64,000 nt of DNA, from assembly GCF_025263565.1 (NCBI RefSeq), contig NZ_CP079865.1, positions 682,001 to 746,000 of the forward strand. The letters are read 5' to 3'. This document shows positions 8,765 to 17,233 of this stretch, one piece after another. The notes beneath the pieces were generated by a model. It saw nothing but the letters and a program-made list of their open reading frames with translations. It ran no database searches and was not told where the DNA came from. This DNA is from Mycobacterium sp. SMC-8. Its GTDB lineage: Bacteria > Actinomycetota > Actinomycetes > Mycobacteriales > Mycobacteriaceae. Each line of letters begins with the position of its first letter. Position 1 is the first letter of the stretch. The position numbers were made by a program, and so were the translations under genes.

Positions 8765-9550
8765 CTATTCGAAATCCAGTCGTACTGAACCTAACCCGCT
8801 GAAGTCGGCGACGAAATGGCTGCCCGGAGGTGCATCTATCGCACGGGTGCACGAACCCGGAAGCACGATGTCGCCGGCCTTGAGCCGGACGCCGAAACTC
8901 TCCACCTTGCGGGCCAGCCAGGCCACCGCGGTGACCGGATTCCCCAACACCGCATCACTGCGCCCCTCGGCCACCACCTCCCCGTTGTTGGTCAAAGTCG
9001 CCGTGATGCCCCTTATGTCCACGTCCTTCGGCGACACCCTGGCCTCGCCCAGCACCCAGCCGGCCGAACTCGCGTTGTCGGCGATGGTGTCGCACAGCTT
9101 GATCTGCCAGTTGGTGATCCGGGTGTCGATCAGCTCGATGGCGGGCGCGAACGCCGCCGTCGCGGCCAGCACGTCGTCCTCGGTGCAGCCGGCGCCGGGA
9201 AGGTCGTCGGACAGGATGAACCCGACCTCGACCTCGACCCGCGGATACAGATATCGACCGGAGCGGACTGGAACATCTTCTAAGACCTGCATCTCGTCGA
9301 GCAGGTGCCCGTAGTCGGGCTCGTCGACGTTCATCATTTTCTGCATGGCCTCCGACGACAGGCCCACTTTGTGCCCGATCACCCGGGCCCCCTCGGCCAC
9401 CCGCTGGCGGATGTTGATCAGCTGGATCTTGTAGGCGTCCACCACGTCGATGTCGGGGTGACCGTCGGTCAGCGGGGCCATCGGTACGCGGCTGCGCTCG
9501 GCCTCGGCCAGGTCGGCGGCGAGCTTCGCGCGCACCTCGTCGGACAACAT
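8765..9550 (-). CDS. hsaE: 2-hydroxypenta-2,4-dienoate-type hydratase
   Basis: The product is 261 aa of the fumarylacetoacetase-like 2-keto-4-pentenoate hydratase family. Family features are GHKVGLSSEAMQKMMNV near residues 60-75, acidic metal ligands in VEVEVGFIL, and a conserved GSCTRAI stretch near the C-terminus. It hydrates 2-hydroxyhexa-2,4-dienoate from steroid rings C/D to 4-hydroxy-2-oxohexanoate, the HsaF substrate. An AGGGA-like ribosome site precedes the ATG. It is the first gene of its operon and diverges from kstD across a KstR operator. Confidence 0.94.
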   Translation of the reverse strand: MLSDEVRAKLAADLAEAERSRVPMAPLTDGHPDIDVVDAYKIQLINIRQRVAEGARVIGHKVGLSSEAMQKMMNVDEPDYGHLLDEMQVLEDVPVRSGRYLYPRVEVEVGFILSDDLPGAGCTEDDVLAATAAFAPAIELIDTRITNWQIKLCDTIADNASSAGWVLGEARVSPKDVDIRGITATLTNNGEVVAEGRSDAVLGNPVTAVAWLARKVESFGVRLKAGDIVLPGSCTRAIDAPPGSHFVADFSGLGSVRLDFE

Positions 9551-9608
9551 TTACGTGAAGTCCCTTCGTTTCGTCGACCGGCACAGTTGTTAGTCGGCCG
9601 GGCAATTC

Positions 9609-9622
9609 TATAACGTGTTCTA
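9609..9622. promoter_or_regulatory. KstR operator (TATAACGTGTTCTA) between hsaE and kstD
   Basis: The sequence fits TNNAACNNGTTNNA. It ends one base before the likely kstD start at 9624, and the alternative GTG start at 9615 lies inside it. A repressor bound here would block kstD transcription and could also control the divergent hsaE operon, whose start is 58 bases away. Confidence 0.85.
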
Positions 9623-9623
9623 C

Positions 9624-11321
9624 ATGACGGAGCAGGAGTATGACGTCGTCGTGGTCGGCAGCGGAGCGGCCGGCATGGTCGCCGCCCTCACCGCGGCCCA
9701 TCAGGGCCTCTCGACGATAGTCGTTGAGAAGGCCCCGCACTACGGTGGTTCCACTGCGCGGTCAGGTGGTGGGGTGTGGATCCCGAACAACGAGGTCCTC
9801 AGAAGCGCAGGGGTCAAAGACAGCCCAGCCGCTGCCTCCGAATACCTGCACTCGATCATCGGTGACGTAGTGCCGGCCGAGAAGATCGACACTTATCTTG
9901 AGCGCGGTCCCGAGATGCTGTCGTTCGTGCTCAAGCACTCTCCGCTGAAGCTGTGCTGGGTCCCCAACTACTCCGACTACTACCCGGAGACGCCCGGCGG
10001 CAAGGCCACGGGCCGCTCGGTGGAACCGAAGCCGTTCGACGCCAAGAAACTCGGTGAGGACCTGCCCGGGCTCGAACCGCCGTACGGCAAGGTGCCGATG
10101 AACATGGTGGTGATGCAGCAGGACTACGTCCGGCTCAACCAACTCAAGCGGCATCCCCGCGGCGTGTTGCGCAGCCTCAAGGTCGGCATCCGGTCGGTAT
10201 GGGCGAACACCACGGGCAAGAACCTGGTGGGCATGGGCCGCGCGCTGATCGCCCCGCTGCGCATCGGCTTGCGTGACGCCGGGGTTCCGGTGCGGCTCAA
10301 CACCGCGATGACCGACCTCTACGTCCAGGACGGCGCGGTTCAGGGGATCTACGTACGCGACACCACCGCTGCGGAAAGCGCTGAGCCGCAACTGATCCGC
10401 GCGCGCCGAGGAGTGATCCTGGGCAGCGGCGGATTCGAGCACAACGAGCAGATGCGGGTGAAGTACCAGCGCGCACCGATCACCACGGAGTGGACTGTCG
10501 GGGCCAAGGCCAACACCGGCGATGGGATCGTCGCCGCCGAGAAGCTGGGTGCGGCGCTCGACGTGATGGAGGACGCCTGGTGGGGGCCGACGGTGCCGCT
10601 GGTGGATTCGCCGTGGTTCGCGCTGTCGGAGCGCAACTCCCCCGGCTCGATCATCGTGAACATGGCAGGCAAACGCTTCATGAACGAGTCGATGCCGTAT
10701 GTCGAGGCGTGCCACCACATGTACGGCGGCCAGTACGGTCAGGGCCCCGGACCGGGCGAGAACATCCCGGCCTGGCTGGTGTTCGACCAGCGCTACCGCG
10801 ACCGCTACATCTTCGCCGGACTGCAACCGGGACAACGCATTCCGAAGAAGTGGCTGGAGTCCGGCGTCATCGTCAAGGCCGACACCCTCGACGAACTGGC
10901 CGCCAAGACGGGTCTGCCGGTCGACGCGTTCAAGGCCACCGTCGAGCGCTTCAACGGGTTCGCCCGCTCCGGGGTGGACGAGGACTTCAAGCGCGGTGAG
11001 AGCGCCTACGACCGCTATTACGGCGACCCGACCAACAAGCCCAACCCGAACCTCGGTGAGATCAACCAGGGTCCGTTCTATGCGGCGAAGATGGTGCCGG
11101 GGGACCTCGGCACCAAGGGCGGCATCGTCACCGACACCCGGGGCCGCGCGCTGCGCGACGACGGGACGGTCATCGAAGGGCTCTATGCTGCGGGCAATGT
11201 CAGCGCCCCGGTGATGGGACACACCTACCCCGGCCCCGGCGGCACCATCGGACCGGCGATGACGTTCGGTTACCTGGCGGCGCTGGACATCGCCGGGGCA
11301 GCCCCGGCCGCATCGAAGTAA
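9624..11321 (+). CDS. kstD: 3-oxosteroid 1-dehydrogenase
   Basis: The product is 565 aa from the ATG at 9624. A GTG at 9615 would add three residues but lies within the KstR site. The N-terminal FAD-binding loop is VVVVGSGAAGM (residues 8-18). The catalytic-domain motifs YGGSTARSGGGVWIPNN and the C-terminal YPGPGGTIGPAMTFGY match KstD. It introduces the C1-C2 double bond in ring A of 3-oxo-4-ene steroids, using FAD; with KshAB this opens ring B. There is no room for a leader ribosome site after the operator, so a leaderless message is likely. chsH3 follows after 16 bases. Confidence 0.94.
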   Translation: MTEQEYDVVVVGSGAAGMVAALTAAHQGLSTIVVEKAPHYGGSTARSGGGVWIPNNEVLRSAGVKDSPAAASEYLHSIIGDVVPAEKIDTYLERGPEMLSFVLKHSPLKLCWVPNYSDYYPETPGGKATGRSVEPKPFDAKKLGEDLPGLEPPYGKVPMNMVVMQQDYVRLNQLKRHPRGVLRSLKVGIRSVWANTTGKNLVGMGRALIAPLRIGLRDAGVPVRLNTAMTDLYVQDGAVQGIYVRDTTAAESAEPQLIRARRGVILGSGGFEHNEQMRVKYQRAPITTEWTVGAKANTGDGIVAAEKLGAALDVMEDAWWGPTVPLVDSPWFALSERNSPGSIIVNMAGKRFMNESMPYVEACHHMYGGQYGQGPGPGENIPAWLVFDQRYRDRYIFAGLQPGQRIPKKWLESGVIVKADTLDELAAKTGLPVDAFKATVERFNGFARSGVDEDFKRGESAYDRYYGDPTNKPNPNLGEINQGPFYAAKMVPGDLGTKGGIVTDTRGRALRDDGTVIEGLYAAGNVSAPVMGHTYPGPGGTIGPAMTFGYLAALDIAGAAPAASK

Positions 11322-11337
11322 AGGAAGGACACAAGGC

Positions 11338-12210
11338 GTGCCCATCAATCTCGACGAGGCCATCGGCGCCGAACTGGATCCGGTCGAATTCTCGTGGACC
11401 AGTAGCGATATCCAGCTCTACCACCTCGGTCTCGGCGCCGGCACGGATCCGATGGACAAGGCGGAGCTGCGCTACCTCGTCGACCACACCCCGCAGGTGC
11501 TCCCGACGTTCGGCAACGTCGCGCAGAGCTTCCACATGACCGAGCCGCCCGCGGTGAAGTTCCCCGGCATCGACATCGAGCTGAGCAAGGTGTTGCACGC
11601 CAGCGAGGCCGTCACGGTGCCAGGACCCATCCCGGCGTCGGGCACGGGTATCGCGGTCACCCGCTTCACCGAGATCTGGGACAAGGGCAAGGCCGCCGTC
11701 ATCTGGTCGGAGACCACGGTCAAGGATCCCGACGGGACGCTGCTGTGGACCCAGAAACGGTCCATCTTCGCCCGCGGTGAGGGCGGTTTCGGCGGTGACC
11801 GCGGACCGTCCACCTCGACCAATGCTCCGGACCGCGCCCCCGATCTCGAGCTCACCGTCCCGACATCACCGCAGCAGGCGCTGCTGTACCGCATGTGCGG
11901 CGACCGCAACCCGCTGCACTCCGATCCGGACTTCGCTGCGGCAGCGGGCTTTCCGCGTCCGATCCTGCATGGGCTGTGCACCTACGGCATGACCTGCAAG
12001 GCGCTCGTCGACAACCTGTTGGGCGGCGACGTCTCAGGGCTGAAGTCCTACGGCGCCCGGATGGCGGGCGTGGTGTTTCCCGGCGAGACGCTGCGGGTGA
12101 GCGTCTGGAAGGACTCCGGAGACACGCGGGGCGCCTACACCGCCGTGGTCACCGCACCCGAGCGCGACAACGCGGTGGCGCTGGCCGGCGTCGAGTTCGT
12201 CCCGGCCTGA
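11338..12210 (+). CDS. chsH3: MaoC-family enoyl-CoA hydratase of cholesterol side-chain degradation (Rv3538-like)
   Basis: The product is 290 aa from a GTG preceded by AAGGAAGGA. The C-terminal hot-dog domain carries the hydratase-2 motif (YRMCGDRNPLHSDPDFA, then GFPRPILHGLCTYG), with Asp and His as catalytic residues. The N-terminal hot-dog half is degenerate, as in two-domain MaoC proteins. It is the gene next to kstD, as Rv3538 is in M. tuberculosis. Rv3538 (ChsH3) is reported to hydrate a cholesterol side-chain enoyl-CoA; older annotation calls this type Hsd4B. The symbol rests on family plus synteny. Confidence 0.82.
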   Translation: MPINLDEAIGAELDPVEFSWTSSDIQLYHLGLGAGTDPMDKAELRYLVDHTPQVLPTFGNVAQSFHMTEPPAVKFPGIDIELSKVLHASEAVTVPGPIPASGTGIAVTRFTEIWDKGKAAVIWSETTVKDPDGTLLWTQKRSIFARGEGGFGGDRGPSTSTNAPDRAPDLELTVPTSPQQALLYRMCGDRNPLHSDPDFAAAAGFPRPILHGLCTYGMTCKALVDNLLGGDVSGLKSYGARMAGVVFPGETLRVSVWKDSGDTRGAYTAVVTAPERDNAVALAGVEFVPA

Positions 12211-12213
12211 CCG

Positions 12214-12276
12214 GCAGAGCTCGGTGCCGTTTACTCGCAGAGCTCGGTGCCGTCTACTCGCAGAGCTCGGTGATCC
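12214..12276. repeat. Three tandem copies of a 23-bp unit spanning a stop codon
   Basis: Unit 1 (12214-12236), unit 2 (12237-12259) and partial unit 3 (12260-12276) share GCAGAGCTCGGTG. Units 1 and 2 differ at one base. On the minus strand each unit encodes TELCE followed by a stop, so the end of the downstream small-protein gene has been duplicated beyond its own stop codon. Confidence 0.85.
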
Positions 12277-12736
12277 TCGTGGACGCTGCCTGTGCATCGT
12301 TCATCCGCGTGGTCTGCGTGGGATCATTACCCGGCGCGCCCGCGAGCTGGCTCATCCCGATGTACTCCAGGTTGGTGGCGAAGGTGCGCACCTCGCCGGC
12401 GAGATCGGACGGCACGTCACCGTCGAGCCGGGACAGCAGGAACTGCCCGCCGCCCAGCGTGGCCAGCCGCGCGTTGGCCGCGACTGCCTGCACAGCGACG
12501 GGGTCGTCGCCGAGATTGGCGTTGGTCTGCAGCGACACCGCGTTACGCACCAGGTCGAACGCGGCACACACCCGCGCCTTGGGATCGGTGGGCTGGTCGG
12601 CGGGGGCCGAGGACGTCTCGCTCGACGGGGAACTCACCAGCGTCCATACTGCGACGGCCAGCGCCGCGACGGCGATCACCAGGGCGGCGATGACGAGCTG
12701 ATTGGTGCGGCTGGACGGGTTTCCGAACTCGGGCAT
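12254..12736 (-). CDS. Small single-pass membrane protein, mycobacterial conserved hypothetical
   Basis: I choose the ATG at 12736 (MPEFGNPSSRTNQ), giving 160 aa; an upstream start at 12766 is less likely. One membrane segment, about residues 14-35 (LVIAALVIAVAALAVAVWTL), is followed by a Ser/Pro/Thr linker and a roughly 110-residue outer domain with Cys residues near both ends (ARVCAAFD ... TELCE) that could form a disulfide. No catalytic motif is visible. It converges on chsH3 and lies downstream of the PGRS genes on the same strand. The tandem repeat at its 3' end includes its stop codon. Function unknown. Confidence 0.75.
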   Translation of the reverse strand: MPEFGNPSSRTNQLVIAALVIAVAALAVAVWTLVSSPSSETSSAPADQPTDPKARVCAAFDLVRNAVSLQTNANLGDDPVAVQAVAANARLATLGGGQFLLSRLDGDVPSDLAGEVRTFATNLEYIGMSQLAGAPGNDPTQTTRMNDAQAASTRITELCE

Positions 12737-12849
12737 CGGGCGATCATAGCCCGGCACCAAAGCCACCCTTCGGCAATGACTTTCAACGGACCTTCGGCGT
12801 CGCTTTCCTCGCCTGATCCGCCGGCGGCAGAGCGTGCCATCAAGCTGGA

Positions 12850-14286
12850 TCAGGCGTCGGCGGCGCCGGCATCGCCTCCTGGATCGGGGCTTCCGTTGGC
12901 CCCGTCGCTTCCCCCCGAGGTCCCTGACCCGCCGGTGCCACCAGTGGCGGTGCCACCGTCGGAGGCTGTGGCGTCGCCGCCGTCGCCGCCGTCGCCCCCG
13001 CTACCGCCGAGCACTCCACGGGCACCACCGTTGCCGCCGTTACCGCCGATGGCCTCCTCGTCACCGGTCGCGTCGCCACCGTCGCCGCCGTCACCACCGT
13101 CGCCGGTGAAGGTGCCACGGCCGCCGTCGCCGCCTCCTCCACCCGTCGCTGTGCCGTTGTCTGAGGTGGCGTCACCGCCGGCACCACCGTCGCCGGCGTC
13201 CCCGGTCGAGGTGTTGCCACCAACACCGCCGGCACCGCCGGTGGCCGAGCCGTCCGTATTGAACGCCGCGCCGCCTTGGCCGCCGGTACCTGCGACCCCG
13301 CCGCTGGAGAATCCGCCGGCACCACCGGCACCGCCGACTGCGGACGAGCTTGCCGCACCACCCGTGGCGTCACCACCCTCGCCGCCGGCACCGGCTTGGT
13401 CTCCCACGCCGCCGGCACCACCGGCACCGCCGGTCCCCGTGCCGAACTCGGAATAGGCCCATCCGCCGTAGCCTCCGGTCCCGCCGCTGCCACTCCAGGA
13501 GCCACCGGCGCCACCCGCCCCTCCAGACCCGCCGGTGGCGCTGGTCAGTTCGTTGACTCCGTCCTCCGGCGTCGGGTCGTCCAGGTCGTTGTTGTTGAAC
13601 GTGCCACCGCCGTTGCCGCCGTTGCCACCGTTGCCGAACAGCAGGCCACCGCGACCGCCGTTGCCGCCGTTGAACGGACCTGAAACGAGGGTGCCGTCCG
13701 CCGCATATATGGCATCACCGGCGTTGCCGCCGGCGCCGCCGTCGCCGAAAAGGAAACCGCCGCGGCCGCCTGCCCCGCCAGCGCTGGCTGCGTACAGGAC
13801 CTCCTGGGTCTCCTCATCGATGACCTCCAAGCCGTCACCGCCGCGGCCGCCGTTGCCGCCCCAGAATCCGGCATTACCGCCCTTGCCACTGTGCAGACCA
13901 TTGCCGCCGTTGCCCCAGAGCAGACCGCCGTTACCTCCGTTGCACGCGGCCCCTTCGCAGCCTTCGACCGCGTTGACGCCGTTGCCGATCAACCATCCGC
14001 CATAGCCGAACATCGGCCGCCACACCGGATTGGCACTCACCTGCCCAAGCACCTGAAGCTCGTCCTTCTTACGGTCGCTGCCTCCGTTGAGCGACAGGAA
14101 CAGACCGTCATCGAGCAGGAGTTCCTCGTTTGACACCAACTGCACGTTTATGGCGCTTGGCGTCGGTGCTTGCTCGCTGGTCACCATCAGTGCGCCGACG
14201 CCCGCGAGGGCCGCCCCGGCGATTCCCGCCGTGATGAATGATGTGACCGGCAGAGCGTGCGCACGCTTCATTGCGTGATTGGCCAT
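12850..14286 (-). CDS. Exported PGRS-repeat (glycine-rich) protein without a PE domain, copy 1
   Basis: The product is about 478 aa from the ATG at 14286, which follows an AGGGGG ribosome site. The N-terminus is a basic-hydrophobic export signal (VTSFITAGIAGAALAGVGAL). A short linker with LSLNGGSDR follows, then a PGRS start block (RPMFGYGGWLIGNGVNA with two Cys nearby). More than 300 residues of GGxGG/GNGG repeats complete the protein. PE_PGRS proteins have a PE domain in front of such repeats, and none is present here. PGRS repeats are thought to form calcium-binding, surface-exposed structures; surface location here is inferred. It is a tandem paralogue of the next gene upstream. Confidence 0.85.
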   Translation of the reverse strand: MANHAMKRAHALPVTSFITAGIAGAALAGVGALMVTSEQAPTPSAINVQLVSNEELLLDDGLFLSLNGGSDRKKDELQVLGQVSANPVWRPMFGYGGWLIGNGVNAVEGCEGAACNGGNGGLLWGNGGNGLHSGKGGNAGFWGGNGGRGGDGLEVIDEETQEVLYAASAGGAGGRGGFLFGDGGAGGNAGDAIYAADGTLVSGPFNGGNGGRGGLLFGNGGNGGNGGGTFNNNDLDDPTPEDGVNELTSATGGSGGAGGAGGSWSGSGGTGGYGGWAYSEFGTGTGGAGGAGGVGDQAGAGGEGGDATGGAASSSAVGGAGGAGGFSSGGVAGTGGQGGAAFNTDGSATGGAGGVGGNTSTGDAGDGGAGGDATSDNGTATGGGGGDGGRGTFTGDGGDGGDGGDATGDEEAIGGNGGNGGARGVLGGSGGDGGDGGDATASDGGTATGGTGGSGTSGGSDGANGSPDPGGDAGAADA

Positions 14287-14853
14287 AAGTCCCCCTGTGA
14301 GTGTTTTGCGATATTGATCCACCTCATGCGTCCCCCGATGAGCGGCGCACATCAACCCCCGAACGGCAAGGCGCAACCGGACTGTACGACTTTGCTGAAA
14401 GCAGCGTCAATAGGTAATCGGATCCAGTTCTTCGGTACGAAATTACCCATTTGAATCCAACATAATCTGCTCGCAGAGCTCACCTGGAGCGCATTGCCGA
14501 TATTCGCTCCTCGGCTTAGCGAGGCGACTTTGGTAGTGGTTTCCTTCGCAAAATACTTAGCGGACAATACGTTTGACGACGGAAAGAAACTGGCGAGCCG
14601 CCACAGAGCGTTCCGGCTTCCCAGGAATACCGAACCGTCCTGGTCGTCACCGACCGGGCCTTCAACCTCATGACGGTGATCGGTGACGGCTACCACGCAG
14701 AATTTGCTGCACTATTCAAATAGTGACTCTGACACGGACCGGACATCGGTCACCCTGCGCCTCTGGCCCGTCGGCATGAAGGCCAGAACCGCGATGTCGC
14801 GCCTGAAACCAGCATGGCATCTGCACAGTCACCGCGGCGATGCCCGGAAACGG
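14287..14853. other. AT-richer leader and promoter region between the two PGRS genes
   Basis: It holds a sigma-A-like promoter at 14381-14410 and a roughly 90-base leader for PGRS copy 1. A 114-codon minus-strand frame (14352-14696) crosses the promoter and shows no family features, so I do not call it. Nothing else was seen. Confidence 0.5.
14381..14410 (-). promoter_or_regulatory. Sigma-A-type promoter for PGRS copy 1
   Basis: On the minus strand TTGACG (14410-14405) is followed after 18 bases by TACAGT (14386-14381), which fits the mycobacterial TTGACN / TANNNT pattern. Transcription would start near 14374, leaving a leader of nearly 90 bases before the ATG at 14286. Confidence 0.6.
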
Positions 14854-14889
14854 CTGCGGGCGTCGACTCCGAAGAGTCGACGCCCGCAG
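14854..14889 (-). terminator. Hairpin terminator after PGRS copy 2
   Basis: A perfect 16-bp stem (CTGCGGGCGTCGACTC and its complement) closes a CGAA tetraloop. It begins 17 bases after the stop codon of the upstream PGRS gene and is followed by only a short T run, as is usual for mycobacterial intrinsic terminators. Confidence 0.8.
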
Positions 14890-14906
14890 GTCTCGTGTGG
14901 GACGGG

Positions 14907-16340
14907 TCAGTCGTCGCCGTCAGTCGCCGAACCGTTGGCGCCGTCGTCGCCGCCGAAGGCGCCTTCGCCGCCGGTGCCGCCTGTTGCGCCGCCGTCGTCG
15001 TCGGACACGGCGTCCCCGCCGTCACCGCCGTCACCGCCATCGCCACCAAAGCCGCCGCCGCCGCCCGCGCCGCCGTTCCCGCCGGTGGCCTTCTCATCGC
15101 CGTCGGCGTCGCCACCGTCGCCGCCGGTACCGCCGCCGCTGCCCGTCAGGTCGACCGAACCACCGTCGCCGCCCCGGCCGCCGGTCGCGTTGCCGCCCTC
15201 ACTGACGGCGGTGCCACCGTCGCCGCCGTCGCCGCCGGTGCCCAGCCGGACACCGCCGCCCGAGCCGCCGTTGCCGCCCACGGCGTTCGCGGCGTCGCCG
15301 GTGGCATTGCCGCCGTTGCCGCCATTGCCACCCTCGCCGGTGCCGCTCGTGCCTCCGGAACCACCGTTACCGCCACGGGCGGTCTTGCCCGACGCATCGG
15401 CTTCGGCGTCGCCTCCGTTGCCGCCGTCGCCTCCGGTGCCGCCCGCATTCGAGTGGGCCACGCCTCCGCGCCCGCCGCTGCCACCGGTGGCGTTGCCGTT
15501 CTCCGAACTGGCCGCACCGCCGTCGCCGCCGTGACCGCCGTGTCCGTTGAGCACACCCGCGGCACCGCCGGCCCCCCCTGCGCCGCCTGCGGCGTTGTTC
15601 TTGGCCGACTCGTCGACGTTGGGGGTCGACGAGTCATTCGGGATGTTCAGGTTGTTGGAGTCCGACCCGCCGCTACCGCCGTTGCCCCCATTGCCGAGCA
15701 GGTAGCCGCTGTCACCGCCCTTGCCGCCGGCCAACGCGCCGTTCTTCTTCTCGTTGCCGGCGTAGACCGCGTCGCCGCCCTTGCCGCCGTTGCCGCCGTT
15801 GCCACGGACCCAGCCGCCCTTGCCGCCGGCACCGCCGGCCGTTGCGGCGCGCACGATGTTGCCGTTCGCATCGAGAACGGCATCGCCGTCGCCGCCGTTG
15901 CCGCCGTTACCGAACCAGAAGCCGCCGTTGCCACCCGTGCCGCCGTGGGCGCCGTTGCCGCCGTTGCCCCACAGGATGCCGCCGTTTCCGCCGTTGCAGG
16001 CATCGCCCTGGCAGTCGTCGGCCGCGTTCAGGCCGTTGCCGATCAGCCACCCGCCGTCACCGATCATCGGGCGCAAGGCCGGGTTCGCGCTGAGCAGCGC
16101 CGCATCCGACGGTGCGCTCTCGCGACGGTCGCTGCCGCCGTTGAGGGAGAGCCAGTAGATCTCTTCCTCGTCGGCGACGAGCTGCACCTCGATCGGGGCG
16201 GGAACCGCGGCCTCGCTGTCCGCCAGCAGCAGTGTGCCGACCCCGGCCAGCGCTGCGCCGGTGACCCCGGCCGTCAGGCCGGCGGTGAGATAGGTACGGA
16301 TCGCCAGCGAGCGGTTGCTTTTCTTGGCATGCCTTGCCAT
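14907..16340 (-). CDS. Exported PGRS-repeat (glycine-rich) protein without a PE domain, copy 2
   Basis: The product is 477 aa with the same plan as copy 1. An N-terminal signal (LAIRTYLTAGLTAGVTGAAL) comes first, then the linker APIEVQLVADEEEIYW-LSLNGGSDR and the block RPMIGDGGWLIGNGLNA with a Cys pair (DDCQGDACNGG). About 350 residues of GGNGG repeats with interspersed acidic segments follow. The start is an ATG preceded by GGGGG. No PE or PPE domain and no C-terminal catalytic domain is present. The gene has its own terminator, so the two PGRS genes are probably separately transcribed paralogues. A calcium-binding surface role is inferred from the repeat type. Confidence 0.85.
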   Translation of the reverse strand: MARHAKKSNRSLAIRTYLTAGLTAGVTGAALAGVGTLLLADSEAAVPAPIEVQLVADEEEIYWLSLNGGSDRRESAPSDAALLSANPALRPMIGDGGWLIGNGLNAADDCQGDACNGGNGGILWGNGGNGAHGGTGGNGGFWFGNGGNGGDGDAVLDANGNIVRAATAGGAGGKGGWVRGNGGNGGKGGDAVYAGNEKKNGALAGGKGGDSGYLLGNGGNGGSGGSDSNNLNIPNDSSTPNVDESAKNNAAGGAGGAGGAAGVLNGHGGHGGDGGAASSENGNATGGSGGRGGVAHSNAGGTGGDGGNGGDAEADASGKTARGGNGGSGGTSGTGEGGNGGNGGNATGDAANAVGGNGGSGGGVRLGTGGDGGDGGTAVSEGGNATGGRGGDGGSVDLTGSGGGTGGDGGDADGDEKATGGNGGAGGGGGFGGDGGDGGDGGDAVSDDDGGATGGTGGEGAFGGDDGANGSATDGDD

Positions 16341-17233
16341 GGGTTAACCCCCTGTCTAGTTACGTCGAATCCCGCCACCAAGCCCCGCTTTGGCAACGAC
16401 TAGACAGTCTTACCAGAGCAAGCCGGGTAAATCTGAGTTTTGCTGTAGCAGACCGCAGGGTTCGCCCGCACGACGCTTCCCGTCCACTGTCACGATCCGG
16501 CGCCGGCGCATGCGCGTCGGGACCACACGCAGGTCGGCGACGCAGATCTGAACTAACGTGCCGAGCCCGGCCGCGCGGATGGCGTAGGTGATCTGCGCAA
16601 ACGCCGAGCGACACCCGGCGGTGCCATATCCTTGCACTTACAACCGCGAATCGACACTTCGGCTATTTATTCGGCTACACATCCAGAGGCCGCCCAGTCC
16701 GGCACGCTCGCAACCCGCAACAGGCGGTTTGCTGACCTGTTGAAAAATGCTCCGGCCAGCTATTGCCAAGCTCAAGTACCAAGACCAGTGGAGAAAACTG
16801 CAGCCGGTCTGCCCAGTGCTGTGCGCCGGCGCCGCCCCCTGCCGAGTTCCGCTCCAAGTTCCGCTTCAGAGGTCGCATACGGCGTCCCGTCACGAGCCGT
16901 CCGGCGCTTCGGGATCATGCTGCGAGAAACTGCCCGCGGGTCCGGATCCTCGCCCCGCCGTCACGTCGGTGCCGCAAACCTCACGGTGTTCACCAGCCGT
17001 GCTCCGATAGTCGTGCTGTCCAGGATCAGCCACCCTCCACGATTTCGCGGAGCTGGAGCCGGCAAAGGCGGCGGAGCCGTTCAGGTCCGTCGTAATCTCC
17101 TCTGGAGCAGGCTCCGACTGACGTCCCGACCTGCGCCGATCCCGGTGGCATGCGTCTGCACAATGTCATGACCTGCTACTTTGCCCACGGGGAACCACCT
17201 CGCTGCTCGATCAACGAACACAGGAGGAATCGC
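16341..17233. other. Long intergenic region between PGRS copy 2 and the MPT63-like gene
   Basis: This region of 893 bases holds divergent promoters. A 9-bp inverted repeat (CTGTCTAGT / ACTAGACAG) lies at 16352-16360 and 16399-16407, in the leader or promoter of PGRS copy 2. Several short frames on both strands (for example 16410-16637 minus and 16632-17171 plus) lack coding features and are not called. No RNA gene was recognised. Confidence 0.45.

Noticed and set aside
14352..14696. 114-codon minus-strand frame between the PGRS genes
   Set aside because: It crosses the TTGACG/TACAGT promoter, has ordinary intergenic composition and no family features.
12224..15534. Long plus-strand Pro-rich reading frames opposite the PGRS genes
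   Set aside because: They are the antisense of GGN repeats (PPSPPSPP-type) and have no ribosome site or family match.
12850..16340. Regular short DNA repeats suggesting a CRISPR array
   Set aside because: The periodicity is the 9-base codon pattern of GGNGG coding repeats; there are no constant repeats with unique spacers and no cas genes.
16632..17171. Plus-strand frame of 179 codons upstream of the MPT63-like gene
   Set aside because: No ribosome site, mixed composition and no recognisable motif; it lies in a promoter-type region.
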